Shown here piece by piece: positions 8,210 to 15,715 of a stretch of DNA of 64,000 nt. Source of the stretch: Brenneria goodwinii (GTDB lineage: Bacteria; Pseudomonadota; Gammaproteobacteria; Enterobacterales; Enterobacteriaceae); assembly GCF_002291445.1 (NCBI RefSeq), contig NZ_CP014137.1, forward strand, positions 124,001 to 188,000, given 5' to 3'. A program made the position numbers and the translations under genes. The notes below the pieces were generated by a model. The model had not been told where the DNA came from, made no database searches, and saw only the letters and a program-made list of their open reading frames with translations. Each line of letters starts with the position of its first letter. The stretch's first letter is position 1.

Positions 8210-8980
8210 ATGAGTAATACGATATTACCTAACCATTTTCGCCAAAATTTACGCCAGGGGAAAAGCTTGATTGGCTGCTGGTGCGCGCTGGGTAATCCCA
8301 TTTCAACCGAAGTGCTGGGGCTGGCGGGGTTTGACTGGCTGGTTCTGGACGGCGAGCACGCGCCGAACGATATCGGCACTTTTATTCCGCAGCTCATGGC
8401 GCTGAAAAACAGCGTCAGCGCGCCGGTCGTTCGTCCTCCCTGTAATGAACCGGTGATTATTAAACGGTTGCTCGATATCGGCTTCAATAATTTTCTAATC
8501 CCCTTTGTGGAAAGTGAAGAAGAAGCCATCAGAGCCGTGGCTTCCACACGCTATCCGCCGGCCGGGATCCGCGGTGTTTCCGTTGCGCATCGCAGCAACG
8601 CCTATGGGACGGAGCCCAACTATTTCGCCACTATTAACGACAACATTACCGTCCTGGTACAGATCGAGAGCCAGCAAGGCGTCGACAATCTGGATGCCAT
8701 CGCCGCCGTTGACGGCGTTGACGGCATTTTTGTCGGGCCGGGCGATCTCTCCGCCGCGCTGGGTTATTTAGGCCAGCCCAATCATCCGGATGTCCAGCGG
8801 GTTATCCGCCATATCTTTGAACGCGCCGCCGCGCACGGCAAGCCCGCCGGTATTCTGGCGCCGGCCGAGGCCGATGCCCGCCGCTATCTGGAATGGGGCG
8901 CGACTTTTGTGGCGGTCGGCAGCGATTTGGGCGTATTTCGTAGTGCCACGCAGGCACTGCATGACAAGTTTACGCAGTGA
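8210..8980 (+). CDS. garL: 5-keto-4-deoxy-D-glucarate aldolase GarL
   Basis: Class II aldolase that splits 5-keto-4-deoxyglucarate to pyruvate and tartronate semialdehyde. It has 256 residues in the HpcH/HpaI TIM-barrel fold. Diagnostic blocks are WLVLDGEHAPND near residue 45, VRPPCNEPVIIKRLLDIG, and the metal-binding stretch VQIESQQGVDNLDAI followed by GIFVGPGDLSAALG, whose Glu and Asp bind Mg2+. The ATG has an AAGG site. It is 76 bp after garP and 42 bp before garR. The product of GarD, made from the divergent gene, is its substrate, and tartronate semialdehyde goes on to GarR. Confidence 0.95.
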   Translation: MSNTILPNHFRQNLRQGKSLIGCWCALGNPISTEVLGLAGFDWLVLDGEHAPNDIGTFIPQLMALKNSVSAPVVRPPCNEPVIIKRLLDIGFNNFLIPFVESEEEAIRAVASTRYPPAGIRGVSVAHRSNAYGTEPNYFATINDNITVLVQIESQQGVDNLDAIAAVDGVDGIFVGPGDLSAALGYLGQPNHPDVQRVIRHIFERAAAHGKPAGILAPAEADARRYLEWGATFVAVGSDLGVFRSATQALHDKFTQ

Positions 8981-9022
8981 TTTCAGCGCAGTGACAAATA
9001 CATCAGACATGAGGTGACAACG

Positions 9023-9907
9023 ATGAAAATTGGCTTTATTGGACTGGGCATTATGGGAAAACCGATGAGTAAAAATCTGCTGAAAGCCGGTTACTCATTA
9101 GTGGTGATGGACCGTAATACCGAGGCTGTGGCGGAAGTGGTTGCCGCTGGCGCAACGTCTGCGGATTCGCCGAAGCTGGTGGCGGAACAGTGCGACATCA
9201 TCATCACCATGTTGCCGAACTCTCCGCATGTAAAAGAGGTGGTGCTGGGCGACAACGGGGTGATTGACGGCGCGCGCGCCGGTAGCGTCGTGATTGATAT
9301 GAGTTCGATTGCGCCGCTGGCCAGTCGTGAAATTGCCGCGGCGTTGGCGGGAAAAAACATCGGCATGCTGGATGCGCCCGTCAGCGGCGGCGAACCGAAA
9401 GCGATTGACGGCACGCTGTCCGTGATGGTCGGTGGCGACAAGGCGCTATTCGATCGCAGCGTCGACATCATGAAAGCCATGGCCGGTTCGGTGGTGCATA
9501 CCGGTGATATTGGCGCCGGCAACGTCACCAAACTGGCGAATCAGGTTATCGTCGCGCTGAATATCGCCGCGATGTCGGAGGCGTTAGTGCTGGCAACCAA
9601 GGCGGGCGTCAATCCGGAGCTGGTGTATCAGGCTATTCGCGGCGGGCTGGCGGGCAGCACGGTGCTGGATGCCAAAGCGCCGATGGTGCTGGATCGCAAC
9701 TTTAAACCGGGTTTCCGCATTGATTTGCATATTAAAGATCTGGCCAACGCGCTGGATACCTCGCATGGCGTGGGCGCGCAGCTGCCGTTGACCGCCGCCG
9801 TGATGGAAATGATGCAGGCGCTGAAGGCGGACGATCTGGGAACGGCCGATCACAGCGCATTAGCTCGCTACTATGAAAAATTAGCTAAAGTTGAAATAAC
9901 GCGGTAG
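9023..9907 (+). CDS. garR: Tartronate semialdehyde reductase GarR
   Basis: NAD(P)H-dependent beta-hydroxyacid dehydrogenase that reduces tartronate semialdehyde to D-glycerate. With the start at MKIGFIGLGIMG (GAGGTGA ribosome site; an upstream in-frame GTG at 9014 is less likely) it has 294 residues, the same as the Escherichia protein. The N-terminal Rossmann motif GFIGLGIMGKPMSKNLLKAG, the substrate-binding signature DAPVSGGEPKAIDGTLSVM and the catalytic Lys in GNVTKLANQVIVALN are all present. It sits between garL and garK and supplies the glycerate that GarK phosphorylates. Confidence 0.96.
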   Translation: MKIGFIGLGIMGKPMSKNLLKAGYSLVVMDRNTEAVAEVVAAGATSADSPKLVAEQCDIIITMLPNSPHVKEVVLGDNGVIDGARAGSVVIDMSSIAPLASREIAAALAGKNIGMLDAPVSGGEPKAIDGTLSVMVGGDKALFDRSVDIMKAMAGSVVHTGDIGAGNVTKLANQVIVALNIAAMSEALVLATKAGVNPELVYQAIRGGLAGSTVLDAKAPMVLDRNFKPGFRIDLHIKDLANALDTSHGVGAQLPLTAAVMEMMQALKADDLGTADHSALARYYEKLAKVEITR

Positions 9908-10009
9908 GCATTACGTGATGGTTGTCGAAGCGGCATACATGGTGGTATGCCGCCTCGGTCGTCGGGGACATCATTCTGATAAACGCCGGTTCAGCAGTTC
10001 GGATTGTTG

Positions 10010-10043
10010 ATGAAATCGGATCGTTTATGAAATCGGATCGTTT
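10010..10043 (+). repeat. 17-bp tandem duplication ahead of the garK start
   Basis: ATGAAATCGGATCGTTT occurs twice head to tail and leads directly into the garK ATG, giving three ATG triplets at 10010, 10027 and 10044 that are 17 bases apart and so in different frames. No good purine-rich ribosome site precedes any of them apart from GGAT inside the repeat. Confidence 0.9.
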
Positions 10044-11186
10044 ATGAAAATAGTTATCGCACCGGATTCTTATAAAGAAAGTATGTCGGCACAAGATGTC
10101 GCCGCGCAAATTGAGAGGGGGTTTCGTGACGTGTTTCCCGATGCCTGCTATGTCAAATTGCCGGTTGCCGATGGCGGGGAAGGGACCGTTGAGGCTATGG
10201 TGGCGGCCACCAATGGACGGATTGTCAATGTTAAGGTCACCGGTCCGTTAGGCGATAATATTGCCGCTTTTTTTGGGCTGTCGGGCGATGAAAAAACGGC
10301 CTTTATTGAAATGGCCGCGGCCAGCGGTCTGGAACAGGTGCCGGCTCAGCAGCGTAATCCGCTGTTAACCACCAGCTACGGCACCGGCGAGTTGATTCGC
10401 TGTGCGCTGGATCACGGCGTGGAGCATTGCATCATCGGCATTGGCGGCAGCGCCACCAATGATGGCGGCGCGGGGATGGCGCAGGCGCTGGGCGCGAAGC
10501 TGCTTGATGCCTCCGGCTCACAGATTGGTTTTGGCGGCGGCGAACTCGATAAATTGGCCAGCATTGATATCGGCGAGCTGGATGCGCGCATAAAAAAATG
10601 CCGTTTTGAGGTGGCGTGTGATGTCACCAATCCGCTGACTGGTGAACAGGGCGCGTCGGCGATTTTTGGTCCGCAAAAAGGGGCGACCGACCAGATGATT
10701 GAGCAGTTGGATAATGCGCTCGGGCATTATGCTGAAGTCATCCGCCATGATCTGGATACCGATGTAGAACAGGTTCCCGGCGCGGGAGCGGCCGGCGGAA
10801 TGGGCGCCGCGTTGCTGGCGTTCTGCGGCGCTGATTTGCGGCAGGGAATCGAGATCGTCACGGAGGCGTTGGGGCTGGATGAGATCGTGCGGGACGCGTC
10901 GTTGGTGATTACCGGCGAAGGCCGCATTGACAGTCAGACGATTCACGGCAAGGTGCCGATTGGCGTCGCCAGAGTGGCAAAACGTTACGATAAGCCGGTT
11001 ATCGGTATTGCCGGTAGTTTGACCGCGGATGTCGGGGTGGTGCATGAGCATGGTCTGGATGCGGTATTCAGCGTGTTGTACCACATCTGTTCGCTGGAAG
11101 AGGCGCTGGATAACGCCGCGGAAAATGTACGCATGACGGCGCGTAATATCGCCGCCACCATCAAACTATCGCAGGGATTATCCTAG
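10044..11186 (+). CDS. garK: Glycerate 2-kinase GarK
   Basis: ATP-dependent kinase that makes 2-phosphoglycerate from D-glycerate, feeding galactarate and glucarate carbon into glycolysis at the enolase step. It has 380 residues, normal for the type I glycerate kinase family. Conserved blocks are MKIVIAPDSYKESMSAQDVA at the N-terminus, PVADGGEGTVEAMV, IGIGGSATNDGGAGMAQALG, DVTNPLTGEQGASAIFGPQKG and ITGEGRIDSQTIHGKVP. It is the last gene of the gar cluster and ends before a strong hairpin shared with convergent barA. A 17-bp tandem repeat immediately precedes the start and may affect initiation. GlxK is the near paralogue; context supports GarK. Confidence 0.95.
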   Translation: MKIVIAPDSYKESMSAQDVAAQIERGFRDVFPDACYVKLPVADGGEGTVEAMVAATNGRIVNVKVTGPLGDNIAAFFGLSGDEKTAFIEMAAASGLEQVPAQQRNPLLTTSYGTGELIRCALDHGVEHCIIGIGGSATNDGGAGMAQALGAKLLDASGSQIGFGGGELDKLASIDIGELDARIKKCRFEVACDVTNPLTGEQGASAIFGPQKGATDQMIEQLDNALGHYAEVIRHDLDTDVEQVPGAGAAGGMGAALLAFCGADLRQGIEIVTEALGLDEIVRDASLVITGEGRIDSQTIHGKVPIGVARVAKRYDKPVIGIAGSLTADVGVVHEHGLDAVFSVLYHICSLEEALDNAAENVRMTARNIAATIKLSQGLS

Positions 11187-11210
11187 TGACTGATGCGCTA
11201 TCCGGGAATG

Positions 11211-11242
11211 AAGGCAGGCGCGGTCCGTAGCGCGCCTGCCTT
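11211..11242. terminator. Bidirectional hairpin between garK and barA
   Basis: A perfect 12-bp GC-rich stem (AAGGCAGGCGCG / CGCGCCTGCCTT) with an 8-nt loop lies between the convergent garK and barA stops. It lacks a long T tract on either strand but is well placed to end both transcripts. Confidence 0.6.
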
Positions 11243-11247
11243 GATAC

Positions 11248-14022
11248 TCACTGCGGAGCGGTAATGTTCAGGTGTCGCCGGGCCGCTTTGCTGACATTAT
11301 CGATTTCATCCAGCAGTTCCAGCCACTCCGGTTCCAGTTCGCTGGCATCGATCCCTTTGCGAAGCTGCTGCTCCAGATAACAGCAGATCCGTTTCAAGCG
11401 CGGAACGCCGCTGTAGCTACAGCTGCCGTGTAGTTTGTGGATCAGATCGACGAGGGTATCGCTCGGCTGATCGTTCATCATGTCCTCAACCTGCTGGCGG
11501 ACCTCCGGCAGAAAGTCCAGCAGCATCTGTAACAGTTCGCGCGCCAGTTCCGGCTTATTGGCCGCCTGCTGCTGCGCCAGCGTCCAGTCCAGAGACAGTT
11601 GTCTATCCTGATGTTCATCCGCTACGGGAGACGTCTCTTCGATGTGAGAATAGCGGGACAACACTTTTTTCAGCATCTGCTCGTCAATCGGTTTCGCCAG
11701 ATAATCATCCATTCCGGCCTGTAGCAGATGATCGCGCTCATCGCTCAGGGTATGGGCGGTAACGGCGATAATCGGCGTTTCCGCGTGATTGGGCAACTGG
11801 CGAATCAATTCACTGGTGCGGATGCCGTCCATGCCCGGCATCTGAATATCCATAAGAACGATGTCAATGTCCTGCTCTCTGGCTTGAGAAATGGCCTCCG
11901 CGCCGTTTTCACACAGAATGATTTTTTCTACCAGTTCTTCCAGCAGGGCGCCGATCAATTTCAGATTGGCCGGGTTATCATCCACCGCCATTACGCTTAG
12001 CGGCAGCCGTTCGGCAGGGGATAACGGCGGCTGCGGCGCCTTGGTGCTTTCCGGCAGAAGAGGCAGTTGGAAAAGCGAATTATCTTGCAGCAACGGCAAT
12101 AGCCGGGGGGCGGAGATCGGTTTGCTCAGGCAGGCGTGAACGCCAAACAACTTCAACTGTTCAGCGTCCATCTGCGCAAGGCTGGGCAGCGCCAATATCA
12201 CGCAGGGCGCGCGCCGGCAAACGTCGCGGATCTTGGGCGTGTAGTCGAGCAGCGTATTGCGGTAATGCACGGGAATGCCCAGCAGCAGAATATCATAAGG
12301 CGCATTGGGGAGCTGTTCGAGCGTAGCGCTGTAGCTTACCGTTAATGGCGTTTGGCTCAGAATATCCAGCGTGGCCTGCGCCGCCGCCGGATTGGATTCA
12401 ATGTACGCCAGACTTTTGCCGCGCAGCATGCGATACATATTATGTTTGGGCGTGGCCTGGGGGTTTAACGGCAGATTGATATGGAACCAGAATGTGGAGC
12501 CTTTGTTTAACTGGCTGTGGAAACTGATATCGCCGCCCATCTCTTTGACCAGCCGCTGCGTGATCACCAACCCCAGCCCGGTTCCCCCGTGGCGCCGTGA
12601 AATACTGGTGTCTGCCTGCCGGAATGCCTGAAAAAGCTGTGACTGCTGCCGTTCGGCAATGCCGATGCCGGTATCGCGGATTTGAATTTCCAACTGAACG
12701 ATATGGCGTTCCTGACGGCGTTTTTCCACCCGGATATCAATGTTGCCCTGTTCGGTAAATTTAATGGCGTTGCCCAACAGGTTGGTGATGATTTGCTGGA
12801 CCCGCATCGGATCGCCGACGAACTGCTCCGGCACATCATTTTGTATGTCGAGGGTAAGCTCCAACCCTTTTTCATGCGCGGTATGGGCCAGTAGCATGAC
12901 CACTTCATCCAGCGTGTTATGCAATGAGAAGGGAATGTTTTCCAATACCAGTTTGCCGGCTTCCAGCTTGGAGAAATCCAGCACATCATTAATGATATTC
13001 AGCAGGTTATTGGCGGAACGCTCAATGGTCAGCAGATAGTCGGTCTGTGTGGGATTCAGCGATGTTTTCAGCATCTGGCGGGTAAAGCCAATCACGCCGT
13101 TAAGCGGTGTTCTTAATTCGTGCGACATATTCGCCAGGAACTCGGATTTGATTCGCGCCGCTTCCTGCGCCCGTTTTTTCGCCAGATCCAGCTCGACATT
13201 CTGGATCTCCATCTGTTCAAGCGTCTCCCGCAGATCGTAAGTCGCCTGATCGATGTTCTGCTGCATCTCTTCGTGATAAGCGGTTAACGACATGGCCATC
13301 GAATTAATGCCGTTTTTCAGCATATTCAACTCACCCAGCATATGACCTTCGACCCGGCTGTCCAACTGTCCACGCCGGATCCGATCAACCGTTTCGACCA
13401 TATTGCGGATCGGGGCGGTGACGTCCCGCATCAGGCGATAGGCAAACAGCGCCGCCACCCCCATACAGAGCAGCAGTAGCAGACCGGCGACGCAAATTTC
13501 CTGATATTGCAGGAGTTTGATGGAATTGATATCCAGCTCAACGGCAAGGTAGCCGATAGGCGCCATGGCGTTGAACAAGGTCGGCTTTATGTTATGGGCG
13601 AACTCACTGTCGGCCATGATGGGCATATGCAGGATCAGTAAGTTGCCCGAATGGTAGAGATGCGGCTCGCCGTAACCGGGCGTCTCTTTGGTCTGATGTT
13701 CGGGGACGTCTTCGTGACGAATATTGGTGGTGACGATCAGCCGATTTTGATCGTCAAAAATACTGATCGCTCTGATGACATCGGAATGGCGGCGATGAAG
13801 GGTATTAATCAGCGGCTGCAGCGTGTCCCACTGATTTTTGGCAATGGCATAAGCGCTGGCCACCGCCAAGGGTTCAATGATACTGGCTCCCGTATCGGCC
13901 AATTGCGCCTGCAATTGGTTATACCGGTTGATGCCGAAAAAGATGCTGAGTAGCAGCCCGATCAGTAATGTCGGCGCTAGAATCAGTATTAACATGCGCG
14001 CACGCAGACTGTATTTGGTCAT
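11248..14022 (-). CDS. barA: Hybrid sensor histidine kinase BarA
   Basis: Tripartite sensor kinase of the BarA/UvrY (GacS/GacA) system, which drives csrB-type sRNA synthesis and so controls carbon storage, motility and virulence. With the start at MTKYSLRARM (GGAG site; a longer in-frame start at 14061 is less likely) it has 924 residues. In order: a membrane helix at about 10-30, a periplasmic sensor region, a second helix and HAMP domain, HisKA (SEFLANMSHELRTPLNGVIGF), HATPase with GDPMRVQQIITNLLGNAIKF and GGTGLGLVI, a degenerate receiver, a true receiver (VDDNPANLKLIGALL, VLMDIQMPGMDGI) and a C-terminal HPt domain (IHKLHGSCSYSG). All phosphoryl residues of the relay are present. The response regulator gene is not in the window. 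Confidence 0.96.
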   Translation of the reverse strand: MTKYSLRARMLILILAPTLLIGLLLSIFFGINRYNQLQAQLADTGASIIEPLAVASAYAIAKNQWDTLQPLINTLHRRHSDVIRAISIFDDQNRLIVTTNIRHEDVPEHQTKETPGYGEPHLYHSGNLLILHMPIMADSEFAHNIKPTLFNAMAPIGYLAVELDINSIKLLQYQEICVAGLLLLLCMGVAALFAYRLMRDVTAPIRNMVETVDRIRRGQLDSRVEGHMLGELNMLKNGINSMAMSLTAYHEEMQQNIDQATYDLRETLEQMEIQNVELDLAKKRAQEAARIKSEFLANMSHELRTPLNGVIGFTRQMLKTSLNPTQTDYLLTIERSANNLLNIINDVLDFSKLEAGKLVLENIPFSLHNTLDEVVMLLAHTAHEKGLELTLDIQNDVPEQFVGDPMRVQQIITNLLGNAIKFTEQGNIDIRVEKRRQERHIVQLEIQIRDTGIGIAERQQSQLFQAFRQADTSISRRHGGTGLGLVITQRLVKEMGGDISFHSQLNKGSTFWFHINLPLNPQATPKHNMYRMLRGKSLAYIESNPAAAQATLDILSQTPLTVSYSATLEQLPNAPYDILLLGIPVHYRNTLLDYTPKIRDVCRRAPCVILALPSLAQMDAEQLKLFGVHACLSKPISAPRLLPLLQDNSLFQLPLLPESTKAPQPPLSPAERLPLSVMAVDDNPANLKLIGALLEELVEKIILCENGAEAISQAREQDIDIVLMDIQMPGMDGIRTSELIRQLPNHAETPIIAVTAHTLSDERDHLLQAGMDDYLAKPIDEQMLKKVLSRYSHIEETSPVADEHQDRQLSLDWTLAQQQAANKPELARELLQMLLDFLPEVRQQVEDMMNDQPSDTLVDLIHKLHGSCSYSGVPRLKRICCYLEQQLRKGIDASELEPEWLELLDEIDNVSKAARRHLNITAPQ

Positions 14023-14051
14023 GGGGCTCCAATGTGGGAGAATTAAGCCTG

Positions 14052-14106
14052 TATCCGTCATACTTCAAGTCGCAGGCGTCCTGTAACTCGAATTAGTTAG
14101 AGCATT
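14052..14106. repeat. Internally deleted ERIC-like repeat
   Basis: About 55 bp made of the two ERIC ends joined directly (CCGTCATACTTCAAGTCGCAG ... CTGTAACTCGAATTAGTTAGA). It lies in the divergent barA/rlmD intergenic region. Bases 14107-14186 are AT-rich and probably hold the promoters. Confidence 0.55.
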
Positions 14107-14186
14107 ACCCTGCATCTTGCAATCTATTGGGTATCAATCAATATTCAGCTTAAAAATTAGGGTTGTTATAAACCGAATCATAAATT

Positions 14187-15524
14187 ATGGCGCAATTCTA
14201 CTCTCCAAACCGGCGTGTGACGACCCGGCAAACAATAACCGTCGCGGTAGACGACCTTGATCCGTTTGGTCAAGGGGTTGCTCGCCATCAGGGTAAAACC
14301 ATTTTTGTTACCGGCGTTTTACCGGGAGAGCAGGCGGAAGTGCAACTGACGGACGAAAAACGCCAGTTCGCGCATGCCAGGCTCAAACGTTTACTGACGC
14401 GCAGTCCGCAACGCGTGGAACCGCAATGCCCGCATTTTAACGTTTGCGGCGGATGCCAGCAGCAACATGCCGATATTGCGTTACAGCAACGCAGCAAAGC
14501 ATCGTCGTTAATGCGCCTGATGACGCGCGAAACGGGCGTGACCGCACAGGCCGCCGCTCCCATAGCCGGACCGGCGTATGCATACCGGAGACGGGCGCGG
14601 CTTGCGTTATACTATCAGGCGAAACAGCAGCGCCTATTGATGGGATACCGGCAGGCGGGTTCGCACGATCTGGTCAATATCCGCGCCTGTCCGATATTGC
14701 GGCCGGAGCTGGAAGCGCTGTTGGCGCCGTTGTATGCATGCCTGAGCCGCTTACAGGCGGTGAAACGATTAGGGCACGTTGAGCTGGTGCAGGCGGATAA
14801 CGGTCCGCTGCTGGTGTTACGCCATCTGGATCCGTTGAGCCAGGCGGATAGCCAGGCGTTACGCGACTTCGCGCGGCAGCATGCGGTATCGGTCTATCTG
14901 GCCGAAGATGCGCAATCCCTGACTTGCCTGTACGGCGAAGCCCCGGTGTACCGGGTCGCGGGGTTAACGCTGGCATTCAGCCCGCGCGATTTTATTCAGG
15001 TCAATGATGCGGTCAATCAGCAGATGATCAATCAGGCGTTGTCCTGGCTGGATGTTCAGCCCCAGGACCGGATCCTGGATCTGTTCTGCGGCATGGGTAA
15101 TTTTACGCTCCCGCTGGCGCAGCGGGCGGCCAGCGTCGTCGGCGTTGAAGGCGTGGTCGCGTTAGTGGACAAAGGACGCGAGAACGCCCGGCGCAACGCC
15201 CTTTCCAATGTCACATTTTTTCACCAAAATCTTGAGGATGACATCACTCGGCAGCCTTGGGCCGCTCAAGGTTTTGATAAAATATTACTCGATCCGGCAC
15301 GGGCTGGCGCCGCGGGCGTCATGCCGCAGATTGTCAAACTGTCGCCCCGGCGGGTGGTTTATGTTTCCTGTAACCCGACCACGCTGGCGCGCGACAGCAA
15401 AATATTGCTCGATGCCGGTTATCGGTTGTCGAATGTGACGATGCTGGATATGTTTCCACATACCGGACACCTTGAATCGATGGCCTTGTTTGTGCGCGAT
15501 TCCGGTGAGGCGAATACCCGGTAA
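14187..15524 (+). CDS. rlmD: 23S rRNA (uracil-1939-C5) methyltransferase RlmD
   Basis: SAM-dependent enzyme that makes m5U1939 in 23S rRNA (formerly RumA). It has 445 residues. The N-terminal TRAM domain (VDDLDPFGQGVARHQGKTIFV) is followed by the cysteine cluster that holds the [4Fe-4S] centre (CPHFNVCGGCQQQH), the SAM-binding motif LDLFCGMGNFTLPLAQRA, and the catalytic region DPARAGAAG and VSCNPTTLARD containing the nucleophilic Cys. It is divergent from barA, as in Escherichia, and upstream of relA. Its last codons run into a short ERIC-derived palindrome and then a full ERIC copy. Confidence 0.95.
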   Translation: MAQFYSPNRRVTTRQTITVAVDDLDPFGQGVARHQGKTIFVTGVLPGEQAEVQLTDEKRQFAHARLKRLLTRSPQRVEPQCPHFNVCGGCQQQHADIALQQRSKASSLMRLMTRETGVTAQAAAPIAGPAYAYRRRARLALYYQAKQQRLLMGYRQAGSHDLVNIRACPILRPELEALLAPLYACLSRLQAVKRLGHVELVQADNGPLLVLRHLDPLSQADSQALRDFARQHAVSVYLAEDAQSLTCLYGEAPVYRVAGLTLAFSPRDFIQVNDAVNQQMINQALSWLDVQPQDRILDLFCGMGNFTLPLAQRAASVVGVEGVVALVDKGRENARRNALSNVTFFHQNLEDDITRQPWAAQGFDKILLDPARAGAAGVMPQIVKLSPRRVVYVSCNPTTLARDSKILLDAGYRLSNVTMLDMFPHTGHLESMALFVRDSGEANTR

Positions 15525-15577
15525 CTTCAGGAAGGCAGGCGGCTGACGCCTCTTCGACTTGAAAGATGATGGGTATA
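15514..15577. repeat. Short ERIC-derived palindrome at the rlmD 3' end
   Basis: ATACCCGGTAACTTCAGG at one end is mirrored by GACTTGAAAGATGATGGGTAT at the other, around a GGCAGGCG..CGCCTC centre. It looks like an ERIC copy with a large internal deletion. It overlaps the rlmD stop codon and abuts the full ERIC at 15574. Confidence 0.45.
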
Positions 15578-15701
15578 ACTCTAAATAATTCGAGTTGCAG
15601 GAAGGCGGCAAGGGAGTGAATCCCCGGGAGCTTAGATAACTAAGTGACTGGGGTGAATGAGGGCAGCCAACACACCTGCAACTTGAAGTATGACGAGTAT
15701 A
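15574..15701. repeat. ERIC element, near full length, upstream of relA
   Basis: A 128-bp ERIC copy carrying the classical core (GTGAATCCCCGGGAGCTTAG ... AAGTGACTGGGGTGAATGAG). It ends 14 bp before the relA ATG, leaving only the AGTAGGGAGAAATT ribosome site between. Any relA transcript starting upstream of 15574 carries the folded ERIC in its 5' leader. Confidence 0.92.
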
Positions 15702-15715
15702 AGTAGGGAGAAATT

